Source: CAZDQL01 sp964507325 | GTDB taxonomy: Bacteria > Planctomycetota > UBA1135 > GCA-002686595 | NCBI GenBank assembly: GCA_964507325.1 | Contig: CAZDQL010000044.1 | Location: 1 to 48,895, forward strand | Direction of reading: 5' to 3' | Length of the DNA: 48,895 nucleotides | Part shown: positions 24,967 to 32,911 of the stretch, piece after piece | Numbering within the stretch: the stretch's first letter is position 1 | Layout: every line of letters starts with the position of its first letter | The notes under the pieces: model-generated | The model's input: the letters and a program-made list of their open reading frames with translations, nothing else | The model's database searches: none | Told to the model about the DNA's origin: nothing | Made by a program: the position numbers and the translations under genes

Positions 24967-26261
24967 GGCTGACGTCGGGCCCTCAGCAGGACCATCCCCG
25001 TTCCGATCAGCGCTCCGCACACGAGGATCGCCAGCGTCCACGCCAGGCTGCGGTTCGGAGTGGTCGTCTCTCGGTCCCCGGGTGCCGCAGCCGCCGCAAC
25101 GGCCGGCACATCGGCCTTCCCCCTCGGCGGGGAGGCTGGCGGCGTGGCGTCGGAGCCGGCGACCAACTGCTGCAGGGCAGCCGGTGAGAGGCGCCTCGCG
25201 CGCGCGGAATGGGTGCGGGTGAGGGGGCCTTCCCCGTACGCCTCCAGGGGATCGTCCCCCGCCGAGCCGGCACCCGCGCCAGCAGGCATGGCCAGGATGT
25301 GGGCCATCTCGGCCTTGACCAGGGGATTGTCGGGATCAAAGCCGAGCAGTCGCGCCGCGCGCTGGCGGCTCTGGCGGTCCCAGCGCATGGGCAGGGCCTG
25401 GCCGCGGATCCAGTCGCGCTCCAGCGTGCACTCGCAGGAGAGGCCCACGACGGTGAGCAGCTCCTCCAGACGTGCGGTCGACAGCTCTTTCTGCCCCAAG
25501 AGCGGACCGACGCGTCGGCCTCGCCCGTACACGACGGCGACCTGCGTCTCCGCGGCCGCGACCTCGGTGGCCCCCAGGCTCCACAGCAGCACGCGCTCCT
25601 GCGCGCGCTCGCCGCAGGGGAGACGCAGGATCTGCGGGGGCTCGTCGATCCGCTTGGGCAGTTGCGGCATCCGTTCTTCGATGGTGGCCACGGCCTCGGT
25701 CGCCAGCTCGCAGGCGCGGGAGTTGGCTCGGTCGTCGGGCCCCTCCAGTACCAGCACCAGCGCGTAGGCGCTGGCCAGGTGCTCCAGCATCCGGGTGCGC
25801 AGCGGCGAGGTCGCCACTCGTTCCAGCAGTGCGTCGACCTGCGCGTCGGAGAAAGCCTGGCTCGTCCCCCCCACCGGGTCCCCGGGGAAGGGCAGGGCCA
25901 GGGAGCGACCTTCGGGCTCCACCAGGACGGCGGCCGGAGGGATCAAGTCCCAGAAGCGGAGCAGCTCCATGGCGCTGGGGTCTGCCTCGGTGCCCGTCGG
26001 GACCACGCTGGCCGTGACGTTGCTCTGGTCCAGGGCTGCCGCACAGGTCGTGTGCAGGAGGCCGGCCTCGGGAGCGGACTGCTCAGCGGGCCAGTAGACG
26101 TTCAGCACGTAGGGGCGGTCGCCGAGATCGGTGAAGCCCAGGTCGCGGACGTTGTACAGGCAGGCACGCACCGAGCTCGCCGACGGCAAGCACAAGGCGA
26201 GGAGGAGCAGCAGGTACTGGGGTGGGTGCCTCCGTCGCCCGTTGTTGACCGTGCTGCCCAT
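24963..26261 (-). CDS. Secreted, C-terminally membrane-anchored protein of unknown function (first gene of exporter operon)
   Basis: 432 residues. A signal peptide (hydrophobic ~15-30, ending SSVRA) is followed by a luminal domain, a low-complexity Ala/Pro linker (~340-400) and a single C-terminal membrane helix (~405-425) with a basic tail, so it is a type I membrane protein facing the periplasm. The mature domain has several cysteines (ACLYNVRDLGF at its start, LPCGE, and a CEC pair in SCECTLERDWI), suggesting disulfides or metal binding. I do not recognise the family with confidence. It opens the four-gene operon and overlaps the permease by 4 bp. It is a plausible adaptor linking the FtsX-type complex to the giant propeller protein. 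The start is ATG 26261, preceded by a good promoter. Confidence 0.75.
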   Translation of the reverse strand: MGSTVNNGRRRHPPQYLLLLLALCLPSASSVRACLYNVRDLGFTDLGDRPYVLNVYWPAEQSAPEAGLLHTTCAAALDQSNVTASVVPTGTEADPSAMELLRFWDLIPPAAVLVEPEGRSLALPFPGDPVGGTSQAFSDAQVDALLERVATSPLRTRMLEHLASAYALVLVLEGPDDRANSRACELATEAVATIEERMPQLPKRIDEPPQILRLPCGERAQERVLLWSLGATEVAAAETQVAVVYGRGRRVGPLLGQKELSTARLEELLTVVGLSCECTLERDWIRGQALPMRWDRQSRQRAARLLGFDPDNPLVKAEMAHILAMPAGAGAGSAGDDPLEAYGEGPLTRTHSARARRLSPAALQQLVAGSDATPPASPPRGKADVPAVAAAAAPGDRETTTPNRSLAWTLAILVCGALIGTGMVLLRARRQP

Positions 26262-26281
26262 GCGATCGCGATTCCGCTGTC

Positions 26282-26310
26282 CTGATACTTCCTACGACCT
26301 CATCAAGCAA
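26282..26310 (-). promoter_or_regulatory. Promoter of the exporter/propeller operon
   Basis: On the minus strand TTGCTT (26305-26310) and TATCAG (26282-26287) are separated by exactly 17 nt, a good sigma-70-like match. Transcription would begin near 26275, giving a leader of about 14 nt before ATG 26261. Confidence 0.5.
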
Positions 26311-26322
26311 CGATTAGCAGCG

Positions 26323-26357
26323 CAGGGGCCATGCAGGCATCCCTGCATGACCCCCTG
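26323..26357 (-). terminator. Two-part hairpin terminator after the large secreted protein
   Basis: ATGCAGG (26331-26337) pairs with CCTGCAT (26342-26348) around a 4-nt loop. The outer CAGGGG (26323-26328) pairs with CCCCTG (26352-26357) across a small internal loop. It begins 14 nt after the stop at 26372 in the minus-strand direction and ends just before the promoter at 26282-26310, so it probably insulates the next operon. Confidence 0.55.
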
Positions 26358-26371
26358 GAAGTCCAATCACA

Positions 26372-28843
26372 TCAGGGGCAGAAGGTGATCTCGAGCCCGT
26401 TCGCGAAGTTGTAGCCCGCGCTCCCGAAGCCCGGGTCGCGGAACCAGAAGGAGTAGCGCCACTGGTCTCCCGCCTGGATGGTGAGTCCGCCGGGGAGGTT
26501 GTTGTAGTCGATCGCCATCTCCGCGATACCCATCCAGTCGACCTGGAAGGCGGGGAAGCGGGTCAGCGACCCGCCGACACACAGGACTCCGTCGCCCATC
26601 GGCGTGCTGGCCTGGTCGGGGCCGGTGTAGAAGAGCCCGAACTGGTTCGGCGGACAGCCGTAGGACACCAGGCTCAGGTCGTTGGCCGCGATGCTGAACG
26701 AGCCCGCGTACGCCATCTGAGCACCGGCTCCCGCGGAGTTCGGCGAAATGGTGCAGTAGTTGCCCGCCCCACAGTCCGGCGGGAAGTCGAGCTGGGCGAT
26801 GTAGTTGCCCCAGCGGTTCCCGCTGTGGGCGAACTCCTGCATCGTCCAGACGGTGTCGTCCACGGGGTCGGCGCTGGTCAGGCTGTAGTCGCCCCAGCGC
26901 TGCGTACCGCTCTGCAGGTTGTAGGCATCCAACCCGGGCTGGTACTCGAAGGGGTAGGCCATCTCACCCGGAGGATCGCTGGCCAGGCGCCCCGTGTAGT
27001 ACGCGCCGGCGTACTGGCTGGCGTCGCAGCCGGTGCAGCCGAGGACGGCGTGGCCCTCGGAGCTGACCGCGATCGACGGGTTGAAGAAGAAGAGGCTCCC
27101 GCCCACGTCGTCGGTCACGTCTCCCAGCTGGACCTCGGTGCCGGTCACCGGATCGAGCTCGTAGTAGCGACTGGAGGCGCGTCCACCGGTGTTCACCGCG
27201 TGCGTCGTCCAGACGTGCCCGACGCGGTAGACCGCGTTCATCAGGCGGGCGTCGAGGGTGTCCAGATCGGGGCTGCCCAGCACCGGTGCGGACGGGGGCG
27301 ACGACCAGCTGGCGGAGATGTCCACGAAGATCGAGGTCATCGTCGGCGAGTTGACGGGGGGATCGACACGCCGGATGCGCAGCCGGTTGCTGGTGTTCCA
27401 ACACACCGCGTAGGCCGAACCCGGGTCCTCCCAGTGGACGCAGGGCTGAATGGCGCCCTCCCATGAGAGGCCGCGGAAGGCGTTGATGGTGCCCATGCTT
27501 TGGGTCGCCGCCACCAGAGGCGCCTTGTCGATGCAGAAGAGGGTCATCTTGCTGCCGGCGCCCACCATGTAGGAAGCGGTCATGATCCAGCGCGCGTCCA
27601 CGCCCAGGGTGGGGTAGTCGGGCCACTTGCCGGCGTCGCTGCCCTGCCCGGGGTTGAAGGAGGTCTTGAACCAGCTCCCGGTGGGGTCGCTGGCGCTCGA
27701 GACCGCCAGCCAGATGTCGTCGTCGAAGTCGGTAGCGATGACGATCCAGCGCTCGCTGTCCGGATCGAAGGCCACGCGCGGGTCCCCCGCAGATCCGCCG
27801 GTGTTGAAGAAGCTCTGCAGGGAGGCGTTGAAGACCCGTATGCCGGTCGCCTTCACGAAGATCGAGATGTTCTGGTTGACCACGGACACGAAGTGGGTGA
27901 GGCCCACCGCTCCGCAGGTGTCGGGGGGAATCCAGCCCGCGCCCGGATCCCACAGCGAGGGTCCATCGAAGCTCTGCACCAGGATCGGGAGGGTGCCCCC
28001 ACTGCTGGCGAGGCCGGTGGTGACCTCGCCCGCGGCAGCCCCACCACCGGGAGGCAGCGGACCGGAGCCCGGCGGGCTCATCTCGGCCCCTCCGGCGTCA
28101 TCTTCGAACACACCGGTTCCGACCTCCCAGGTCAGACCGGCGTACCCCGATCCGGTCAGGACGTCCTCGTATACGAGGTCCTCGAAGTCGAGTAGGGTGC
28201 GACGGCCGTCGCTGTCGACGAAGGCCAGGTCGTCCAGGGCGTACCAACCGGCTCCCCCCAGCGCCGCCTCGGCGACGAACTCGATGCGGTCGACGCCGTG
28301 GAGATCGATGTCGAAGTGGCAGTACTCCAGGCCGACCTCCCGGTGCCACTCGGTCTGCGCGACGACGCGACCCTCGCGGTACCCAACGACCTGCAGCGCC
28401 TTGGCGAAGTAGCCCCCGGCCGGCCCCTGGCCGGCGACCCAGACCTCATCGACATCCACCACCCGGTTGAAGCCGATCCCCATACGGGTGTCGCCCCACT
28501 TGTTGATGACGTAGTAGCTCCCCGAGTGGGAGCGATACGCGCGCCGTCGCCCGGGCACGCACCAGGTTCCCTGGCGGCCGTTGCGCTGGCGGTCGCTCAC
28601 GTGGTCGACCGGATCGAAGTACGCCTCGCGGCGCATGACCTCCTCCATCCCCTCCACGACCGAGGGACGGGTGTGCTCCAGGCGCTCCGATTTATGGAAT
28701 AGGGGTTCCTGGAAGCCGCTGTCGCCGCGGGGGTCCTGGGGCGGGGGAACGACCTCGGGATCCTGGGGCGCGGCCTGGAGCAGGCTGCAGGAGGTGGCCA
28801 GGGCGAAGAGGCGCAGGCACGTGCGCGAAAGGAGCGTTGTCAT
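26372..28843 (-). CDS. Large secreted protein with lectin-like N-domain, propeller-like core and planctomycete C-terminal module
   Basis: 823 residues from ATG 28843, chosen because GAGG lies 7-8 nt upstream and a signal peptide (MTTLLSRTCL to LLQAAPQ) begins there; the frame extends 27 codons further upstream without support. Residues ~90-200 look like a carbohydrate-binding or sorting sandwich (MGIGFNRVVDVDEVWV, YALDDLAFVDSDG). Residues ~260-690 resemble a sialidase-type propeller (AVGLTHFVSVVNQNISIF, DPRVAFDPDSERWIV). The last ~130 residues are a beta module starting GNYCTISPNSAGAGA and ending NFANGLEITFCP, a type seen at the end of many planctomycete secreted proteins. No catalytic motif is certain. 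It is likely a surface or extracellular protein. Confidence 0.75.
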   Translation of the reverse strand: MTTLLSRTCLRLFALATSCSLLQAAPQDPEVVPPPQDPRGDSGFQEPLFHKSERLEHTRPSVVEGMEEVMRREAYFDPVDHVSDRQRNGRQGTWCVPGRRRAYRSHSGSYYVINKWGDTRMGIGFNRVVDVDEVWVAGQGPAGGYFAKALQVVGYREGRVVAQTEWHREVGLEYCHFDIDLHGVDRIEFVAEAALGGAGWYALDDLAFVDSDGRRTLLDFEDLVYEDVLTGSGYAGLTWEVGTGVFEDDAGGAEMSPPGSGPLPPGGGAAAGEVTTGLASSGGTLPILVQSFDGPSLWDPGAGWIPPDTCGAVGLTHFVSVVNQNISIFVKATGIRVFNASLQSFFNTGGSAGDPRVAFDPDSERWIVIATDFDDDIWLAVSSASDPTGSWFKTSFNPGQGSDAGKWPDYPTLGVDARWIMTASYMVGAGSKMTLFCIDKAPLVAATQSMGTINAFRGLSWEGAIQPCVHWEDPGSAYAVCWNTSNRLRIRRVDPPVNSPTMTSIFVDISASWSSPPSAPVLGSPDLDTLDARLMNAVYRVGHVWTTHAVNTGGRASSRYYELDPVTGTEVQLGDVTDDVGGSLFFFNPSIAVSSEGHAVLGCTGCDASQYAGAYYTGRLASDPPGEMAYPFEYQPGLDAYNLQSGTQRWGDYSLTSADPVDDTVWTMQEFAHSGNRWGNYIAQLDFPPDCGAGNYCTISPNSAGAGAQMAYAGSFSIAANDLSLVSYGCPPNQFGLFYTGPDQASTPMGDGVLCVGGSLTRFPAFQVDWMGIAEMAIDYNNLPGGLTIQAGDQWRYSFWFRDPGFGSAGYNFANGLEITFCP

Positions 28844-28910
28844 CAGTCGACCTCGTGGGCTGGTCCCAGGCGGGGAGGCGGTGTGCCTGGCCCACCGGGA
28901 CACCGGGGAG

Positions 28911-28916
28911 ATTGTA
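28911..28916 (-). promoter_or_regulatory. Candidate -10 element for the large secreted protein gene
   Basis: TACAAT on the minus strand, about 68 nt before ATG 28843, in a GC-rich surround. No convincing -35 hexamer is visible at the right distance. Confidence 0.3.
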
Positions 28917-28970
28917 ACACCCATGTGGGAATCCGAGCCGGCTCAGTCGGGGCTCTTGCGCCCGGCCGAG

Positions 28971-28998
28971 TTGGGCTCCTGCAAAGTTGCTGTACTCT
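28971..28998 (+). promoter_or_regulatory. Candidate promoter of the O-methyltransferase gene
   Basis: TTGGGC (28971-28976) and TACTCT (28993-28998) are separated by 16 nt. The start would lie near 29005, giving a leader of about 75 nt that contains TAGGAGA ahead of ATG 29081. The opposite strand of this 237-bp gap carries the start of the divergent secreted-protein gene. Confidence 0.4.
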
Positions 28999-29080
28999 AC
29001 GGAGCCACTGTGCGGCCGAGTAGGAACGCAGGCTCCGAGCGGCCGCGCCCCTGAGCTCTGACAGCTAGGAGAATCGGATC

Positions 29081-29776
29081 ATGAGAACGGCGAGTCGACG
29101 CACTTTGGCGATAGGTGGGACGATGGCTTTGGTCCTCTCGGGCCTCCTGCTGTCGAGCGCCTCAACCCCACAGCGATCCCGAGGGACCTCCAGCCAGGGG
29201 GATGCCCAGCTACAGAAGCCCCCGCTGCCGAAGGATGACGTGGAGGAGAAGGTCCTCGCCGTCCTCGAGGACATCCTGGCCAATCAGGCGTTCCGCAACG
29301 TCCCCCCCGGGGACGGGCGCCTCTTGCGCATCCTCACCGAGTCGATGAACGCGCAGCACGTCGTCGAGCTCGGAACCTCCACCGGCTACTCGGCGATCTG
29401 GATGGGCCTGGCGCTCCAGAAGACGGGCGGCAAGTTGATGACCTACGAGATCGACGAGGAGCGCGCCGCCACGGCCCGCGCGAACTTCGAGCGGGCGGGC
29501 ATGGCGGAGATCATCACCCTCGTCCTCGGTGATGCCCACGAGAAGGTCAAGTCACTGGAGGGCCCGATCGACATCGTGTTCCTCGATGCAGACAAAGAGG
29601 GCTACGTCGACTACCTCGAGAAGCTCCTCCCCCTGGTCCGGCCGGGTGGGCTGATCATCGCTCACAACATCACGCCCCGCATGGCCGACCCGAAGTACAT
29701 GGAGGCCATCACTACCGTCCCGAATCTCGAGACGATCGTCCGGGGCGGCGTCAGCCTGACCCTCAAGAAGCACTGA
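29081..29776 (+). CDS. O-methyltransferase (family 3) with an N-terminal export signal
   Basis: 231 residues. Residues ~65-215 match class I SAM-dependent O-methyltransferases of the caffeoyl-CoA/catechol type. Motif I is VVELGTSTGYSAIWM, the acidic motif II is YEIDEERA, the metal/substrate segment is IVFLDADKEGYVDYLEKL, and PGGLIIAHN follows. The first ~30 residues are unlike the family: a basic start with a twin arginine (SRRTLAIGG) and a hydrophobic run to ~28, resembling a Tat or uncleaved signal. ATG 29081 has TAGGAGA about 8 nt upstream, so the extension is translated. The protein is therefore predicted membrane-anchored or periplasmic, unusual for a SAM enzyme. The APC permease gene follows after 44 bp. 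Confidence 0.85.
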   Translation: MRTASRRTLAIGGTMALVLSGLLLSSASTPQRSRGTSSQGDAQLQKPPLPKDDVEEKVLAVLEDILANQAFRNVPPGDGRLLRILTESMNAQHVVELGTSTGYSAIWMGLALQKTGGKLMTYEIDEERAATARANFERAGMAEIITLVLGDAHEKVKSLEGPIDIVFLDADKEGYVDYLEKLLPLVRPGGLIIAHNITPRMADPKYMEAITTVPNLETIVRGGVSLTLKKH

Positions 29777-29820
29777 CGCGGCTCGCGAGGCGCAACCACT
29801 CGGCGAGGCCGGTGACGTAA

Positions 29821-31155
29821 GTGTCCGAGCAGGAACTGCAGCGAGGCTTCGGCCTCTCGACGGCGACCTACGTGGTCATCGCCAGCATGGTCGGCACCGG
29901 GATCCTCGTCTCTCCCGGCTACATGATGGCCTCGCTGTCGAGCTACCCGGTCATCTTCGGGCTGTGGGCCCTGGGGGGGCTGCTCGCCTGGTGCGGGGCC
30001 CTGTGCGTGGCGGAGCTGGCCGCCGCCCTGCCGCGGGCCGGCGGGGAGTACGTGTACCTGCGCGAGGCCTACGGGCCGATGCCCGCCTTCCTCTCCGGCT
30101 GGACGTCCTTCTTCGTCGGCTTCGCCGCGCCGCTGGCCGTGACCGGTCACGTCGCGGCGCTGTACCTGTTGCAGCCGTTCGGCTACGGCGAGGAGGGGTG
30201 GCTCGTCCAGATCGTGGGAGCGCTGCTCATCGTCGCGATCACCCTGCCCAACCTCTTCGGCCACCGGCAGTCCGCCTGGACGCAGAACTTCACCACCCTG
30301 GTCAAGTTCGTGCTCTTCGCGGCCCTGATCCTGGCCGCCTTCCTCTTCGGCGAGGGTCGACTGGCCCACCTGACGCAGGGGCAGCCGGCGAGCGAGGTCG
30401 ACTTCGGGACCGCGGCGACGCAGCTCTTCTACGTGCTGTTCGCCTACAGCGGCTGGAACGCGGCGAGCTACCTGGCGGGGGAGGTGCGGGAGCCCGGCTC
30501 GACCCTGCCCCGGGCGCTGATGCTGGGCACCGGACTGGTGGTGATCCTGTACCTGGGCCTGAACCTCGCCTTCGCGTACGCGGTGCCGCTGGCTGAGGTC
30601 GGCTTCGACAACGCGGAGCGCGTCCCGCTGCTGGCGGTCGAGAACCTCTTCGGCCCGCGGGCGACGAGCGTCTTCTCCGTTCTCCTGGGTCTGACGTTCC
30701 TGGCGACGGTCAGCGCCTTCGTCATCACCGGTCCGCGCATTTACTACGCCATGGCCCGCGACGGTCTCTTTCCGTCGATCGCCGGTCGCGTCAGCGAGAA
30801 GGGCAAGGTCCCGACGTACGCGATGGTCCTGCAGAGCCTGTGTGCCATCGTCATCCTGTTCGTGACGGACTTTCGGAACCTCTACCAGTACGCGGCGGTG
30901 GGACTGTCGCTCTTCGCCCTGCTCTTCATCGCTGCGGTGTTCGTTCTGCGCCGACGGCAACCGGACCTCCCCAGGCCCTTCCGGGTGCCCGGCTACCCGG
31001 TAGTACCGGCCCTCTTCATGGGGGTGGTCCTGTTCATGGCCGTCTTCGCCTTCGAGCAGTGGCCGGTGCCGTCGCTGTGGAGCCTGGGGAGCATCCTGCT
31101 GGGCATTCCGGTCTACGCCGTCTGGTCGCGCCTGCGCGGTGCGCCGGAGGGGTAG
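29821..31155 (+). CDS. APC-family amino-acid permease
   Basis: 444 residues with about 12 hydrophobic segments. The N-terminal GLSTATYVVIASMVGTGIL block carries the conserved GTGI substrate-binding turn of the APC superfamily. Further matches are LPRAGGEYVYLREAYGP, LFYVLFAYSGWNAASYLAGE and the segment SAFVITGPRIYYAMARDG. It moves amino acids or related amines across the inner membrane; the substrate is not readable. The start is GTG 29821, after a weak ribosome-binding site. It probably shares a transcript with the exported methyltransferase and is closed by the terminator at 31159-31183. Confidence 0.93.
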   Translation: MSEQELQRGFGLSTATYVVIASMVGTGILVSPGYMMASLSSYPVIFGLWALGGLLAWCGALCVAELAAALPRAGGEYVYLREAYGPMPAFLSGWTSFFVGFAAPLAVTGHVAALYLLQPFGYGEEGWLVQIVGALLIVAITLPNLFGHRQSAWTQNFTTLVKFVLFAALILAAFLFGEGRLAHLTQGQPASEVDFGTAATQLFYVLFAYSGWNAASYLAGEVREPGSTLPRALMLGTGLVVILYLGLNLAFAYAVPLAEVGFDNAERVPLLAVENLFGPRATSVFSVLLGLTFLATVSAFVITGPRIYYAMARDGLFPSIAGRVSEKGKVPTYAMVLQSLCAIVILFVTDFRNLYQYAAVGLSLFALLFIAAVFVLRRRQPDLPRPFRVPGYPVVPALFMGVVLFMAVFAFEQWPVPSLWSLGSILLGIPVYAVWSRLRGAPEG

Positions 31156-31158
31156 ATC

Positions 31159-31183
31159 CGGCGCCCGCTCGCGGCGCTGTTTT
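31159..31183 (+). terminator. Intrinsic terminator after the APC permease
   Basis: A 7-bp stem (31159-31165 with 31173-31179, one G.T pair) closes a 7-nt loop and is followed at once by four T. It lies 4 bp after the permease stop. It is the clearest Rho-independent terminator in the window. Confidence 0.6.
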
Positions 31184-31405
31184 CCGGCGTCCTCACTTCC
31201 TGCATGGGCCCGGACTAGCGCGGGCATCGGGAGCAGCGTTCGGAGAACGGCGACGAGTTCGCGAGCTCGCAGGGAGGGGCTGGAACGCGAGGGGCCGCAG
31301 CGGCGTCGCGGTTCGAGGCAGGTATGTCCTCGGAGGGCGCATGACCCGTTGCCGGGAGGTGTGCTGTACAGTGCATCTCTCCACCGACTGCGGAGGCACC
31401 CCACC

Positions 31406-32779
31406 ATGACCGTTCCTCAGACGCGGCTAGCGGCCGTCCTGGTCGCCATCTCGCTCACAGCCCCCCTGGCCGCCCAAACGGTCTGGCACGTCGACGATGA
31501 CGCCGCACCGGGAGGGGATGGCTCGCGCTGGGCGACCGCCTTCTCGGATCTCCAGAGCGCGCTGAACGTCGTCGGCATGGTCGACCAGATCTGGGTCGCG
31601 GCCGGCACCTACATCCCCAGTGAGCTGCGGGATCCGCTCGATCGGCGCAGCGCGACCTTCGAGATCCCCGTCGACATCAAGATCTACGGTGGCTTCGCCG
31701 GCCACGAGATCAGCCTGGAACAGCGCGCCGGCCTCTTCGACCAGACGGTGCTCAGTGGCGACCTGGGCGTTCAGGGCGTGCACGGCGACAACGCGTACAA
31801 CGTCGTCTTGGTCCCCGAGAACCCGGTGGGCAACATCCCCTCGCGGCTCGACGGATTCACCGTCACCGGGGGCAACGCCAACGGGAGCGTGGGGCCCCTG
31901 CAGCGCGGCGGTGGTGTCCACGTGACGATGACCCTGACCGGCTCGGGCTTCACCCCCATCCTGGAGCTCGCCCACTGCACGCTCCGGGACAACCGGGGCC
32001 TGCGGGGCGCAGGCCTTGCGGTCGACAACTTCGGGCTGGTCGAGATGTCCCACTGCCGACTGACCGGGAACGAGGCGGAGATCTTCGGAGGAGCTGTCCT
32101 CGTCCAGACCGGCACCCTGTGGGCGCACAACTGCCGGCTCGCGTCGAACACGTCCGAGAAGGGGGGAGCTGTCTACCTGAACTCGATCAGCGCCGACAGT
32201 CACGCCTTCGGGCCCTACGTGCGCTTCGTCAACTGCCTCTTCCATGACAACGAGGCCGCCCGGGGTGGAGTGGCCTACCTCAGCAGCAACGCCATGCCGG
32301 TGAACCCCGGCATCGGGACCTGGATCAACTGCACGCTGGACAACAACCGCGCCGCGATTTCCGGGGGCGCCTTCTTCGCCAAGGCCAGCGGGACGATCCC
32401 CGCGCGCCTCACGATCCGCAACTCGATCCTGTGGACCAACATCGCTCCGGCGCATCCACAGGTCTTCGGTCCAACGGCGGAGATCACCTACTCCGATGTC
32501 CGCGGCGGGTGGAGTGGCACGGGCAACTTCAGCGCCGATCCGCTCTTCCTCAGCCCCGCCACCGGCGACTACCACACCCTGCTCGGGTCCCCGGCCCACG
32601 ATGCCGGGGACAACGACGCCATGCTCTCCGACATCGTCGACCTCGACGGCAACGGAGACACCAGCGGTCCGGTGTCGATCGATCTCGACGGCGGTCGTCG
32701 CTTCCTCGACGACCCGACCGTGCCCGACAGCGGCACGGGGACGCCGCCGATCATCGACGTGGGGGCCTACGAGTACTAG
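31406..32779 (+). CDS. Secreted right-handed beta-helix protein
   Basis: 457 residues with a signal peptide (residues 1-~20, ending APLAAQ). The mature protein begins WHVDDDAAPGGDGSRWATAF, the start typical of parallel beta-helix proteins with a PbH1/choice-of-anchor architecture. Repeats such as GGGVHVTM, GAGLAVDNFG, GGAVLVQTG, GGAVYLNSI and GGAFFAKA recur about every 35-40 residues, marking helix turns, and the C-terminus ends VDVGAYEY-like (IIDVGAYEY). Such proteins bind or cleave polysaccharides; no catalytic residues can be assigned. ATG 31406 has GGAGG 9 nt upstream; frames starting earlier run through non-coding sequence. The 250-bp gap before it holds the APC terminator and no gene I can support. 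Confidence 0.85.
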   Translation: MTVPQTRLAAVLVAISLTAPLAAQTVWHVDDDAAPGGDGSRWATAFSDLQSALNVVGMVDQIWVAAGTYIPSELRDPLDRRSATFEIPVDIKIYGGFAGHEISLEQRAGLFDQTVLSGDLGVQGVHGDNAYNVVLVPENPVGNIPSRLDGFTVTGGNANGSVGPLQRGGGVHVTMTLTGSGFTPILELAHCTLRDNRGLRGAGLAVDNFGLVEMSHCRLTGNEAEIFGGAVLVQTGTLWAHNCRLASNTSEKGGAVYLNSISADSHAFGPYVRFVNCLFHDNEAARGGVAYLSSNAMPVNPGIGTWINCTLDNNRAAISGGAFFAKASGTIPARLTIRNSILWTNIAPAHPQVFGPTAEITYSDVRGGWSGTGNFSADPLFLSPATGDYHTLLGSPAHDAGDNDAMLSDIVDLDGNGDTSGPVSIDLDGGRRFLDDPTVPDSGTGTPPIIDVGAYEY

Positions 32780-32802
32780 ATGCGCCCTGGCGCCGGCGGG
32801 GA

Positions 32803-32843
32803 GGGCCTACACGACGCGATCGAGGTCGTGCTGCAGTAGGCCC
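32803..32843 (+). terminator. Hairpin terminator after the beta-helix gene
   Basis: GGGCCTAC (32803-32810) pairs with GTAGGCCC (32836-32843), and ACGAC (32811-32815) with GTCGT (32825-32829), leaving a 9-nt loop and a 6-nt bulge on the 3' side. It starts 23 bp after the stop. T-richness after it is slight. Confidence 0.5.
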
Positions 32844-32911
32844 GTTCCGCAGCGCAAGGGGAACCTGTCCAGCACACTCGGCGACAGGGCTCTCGCATTA
32901 GGATGACGCCC

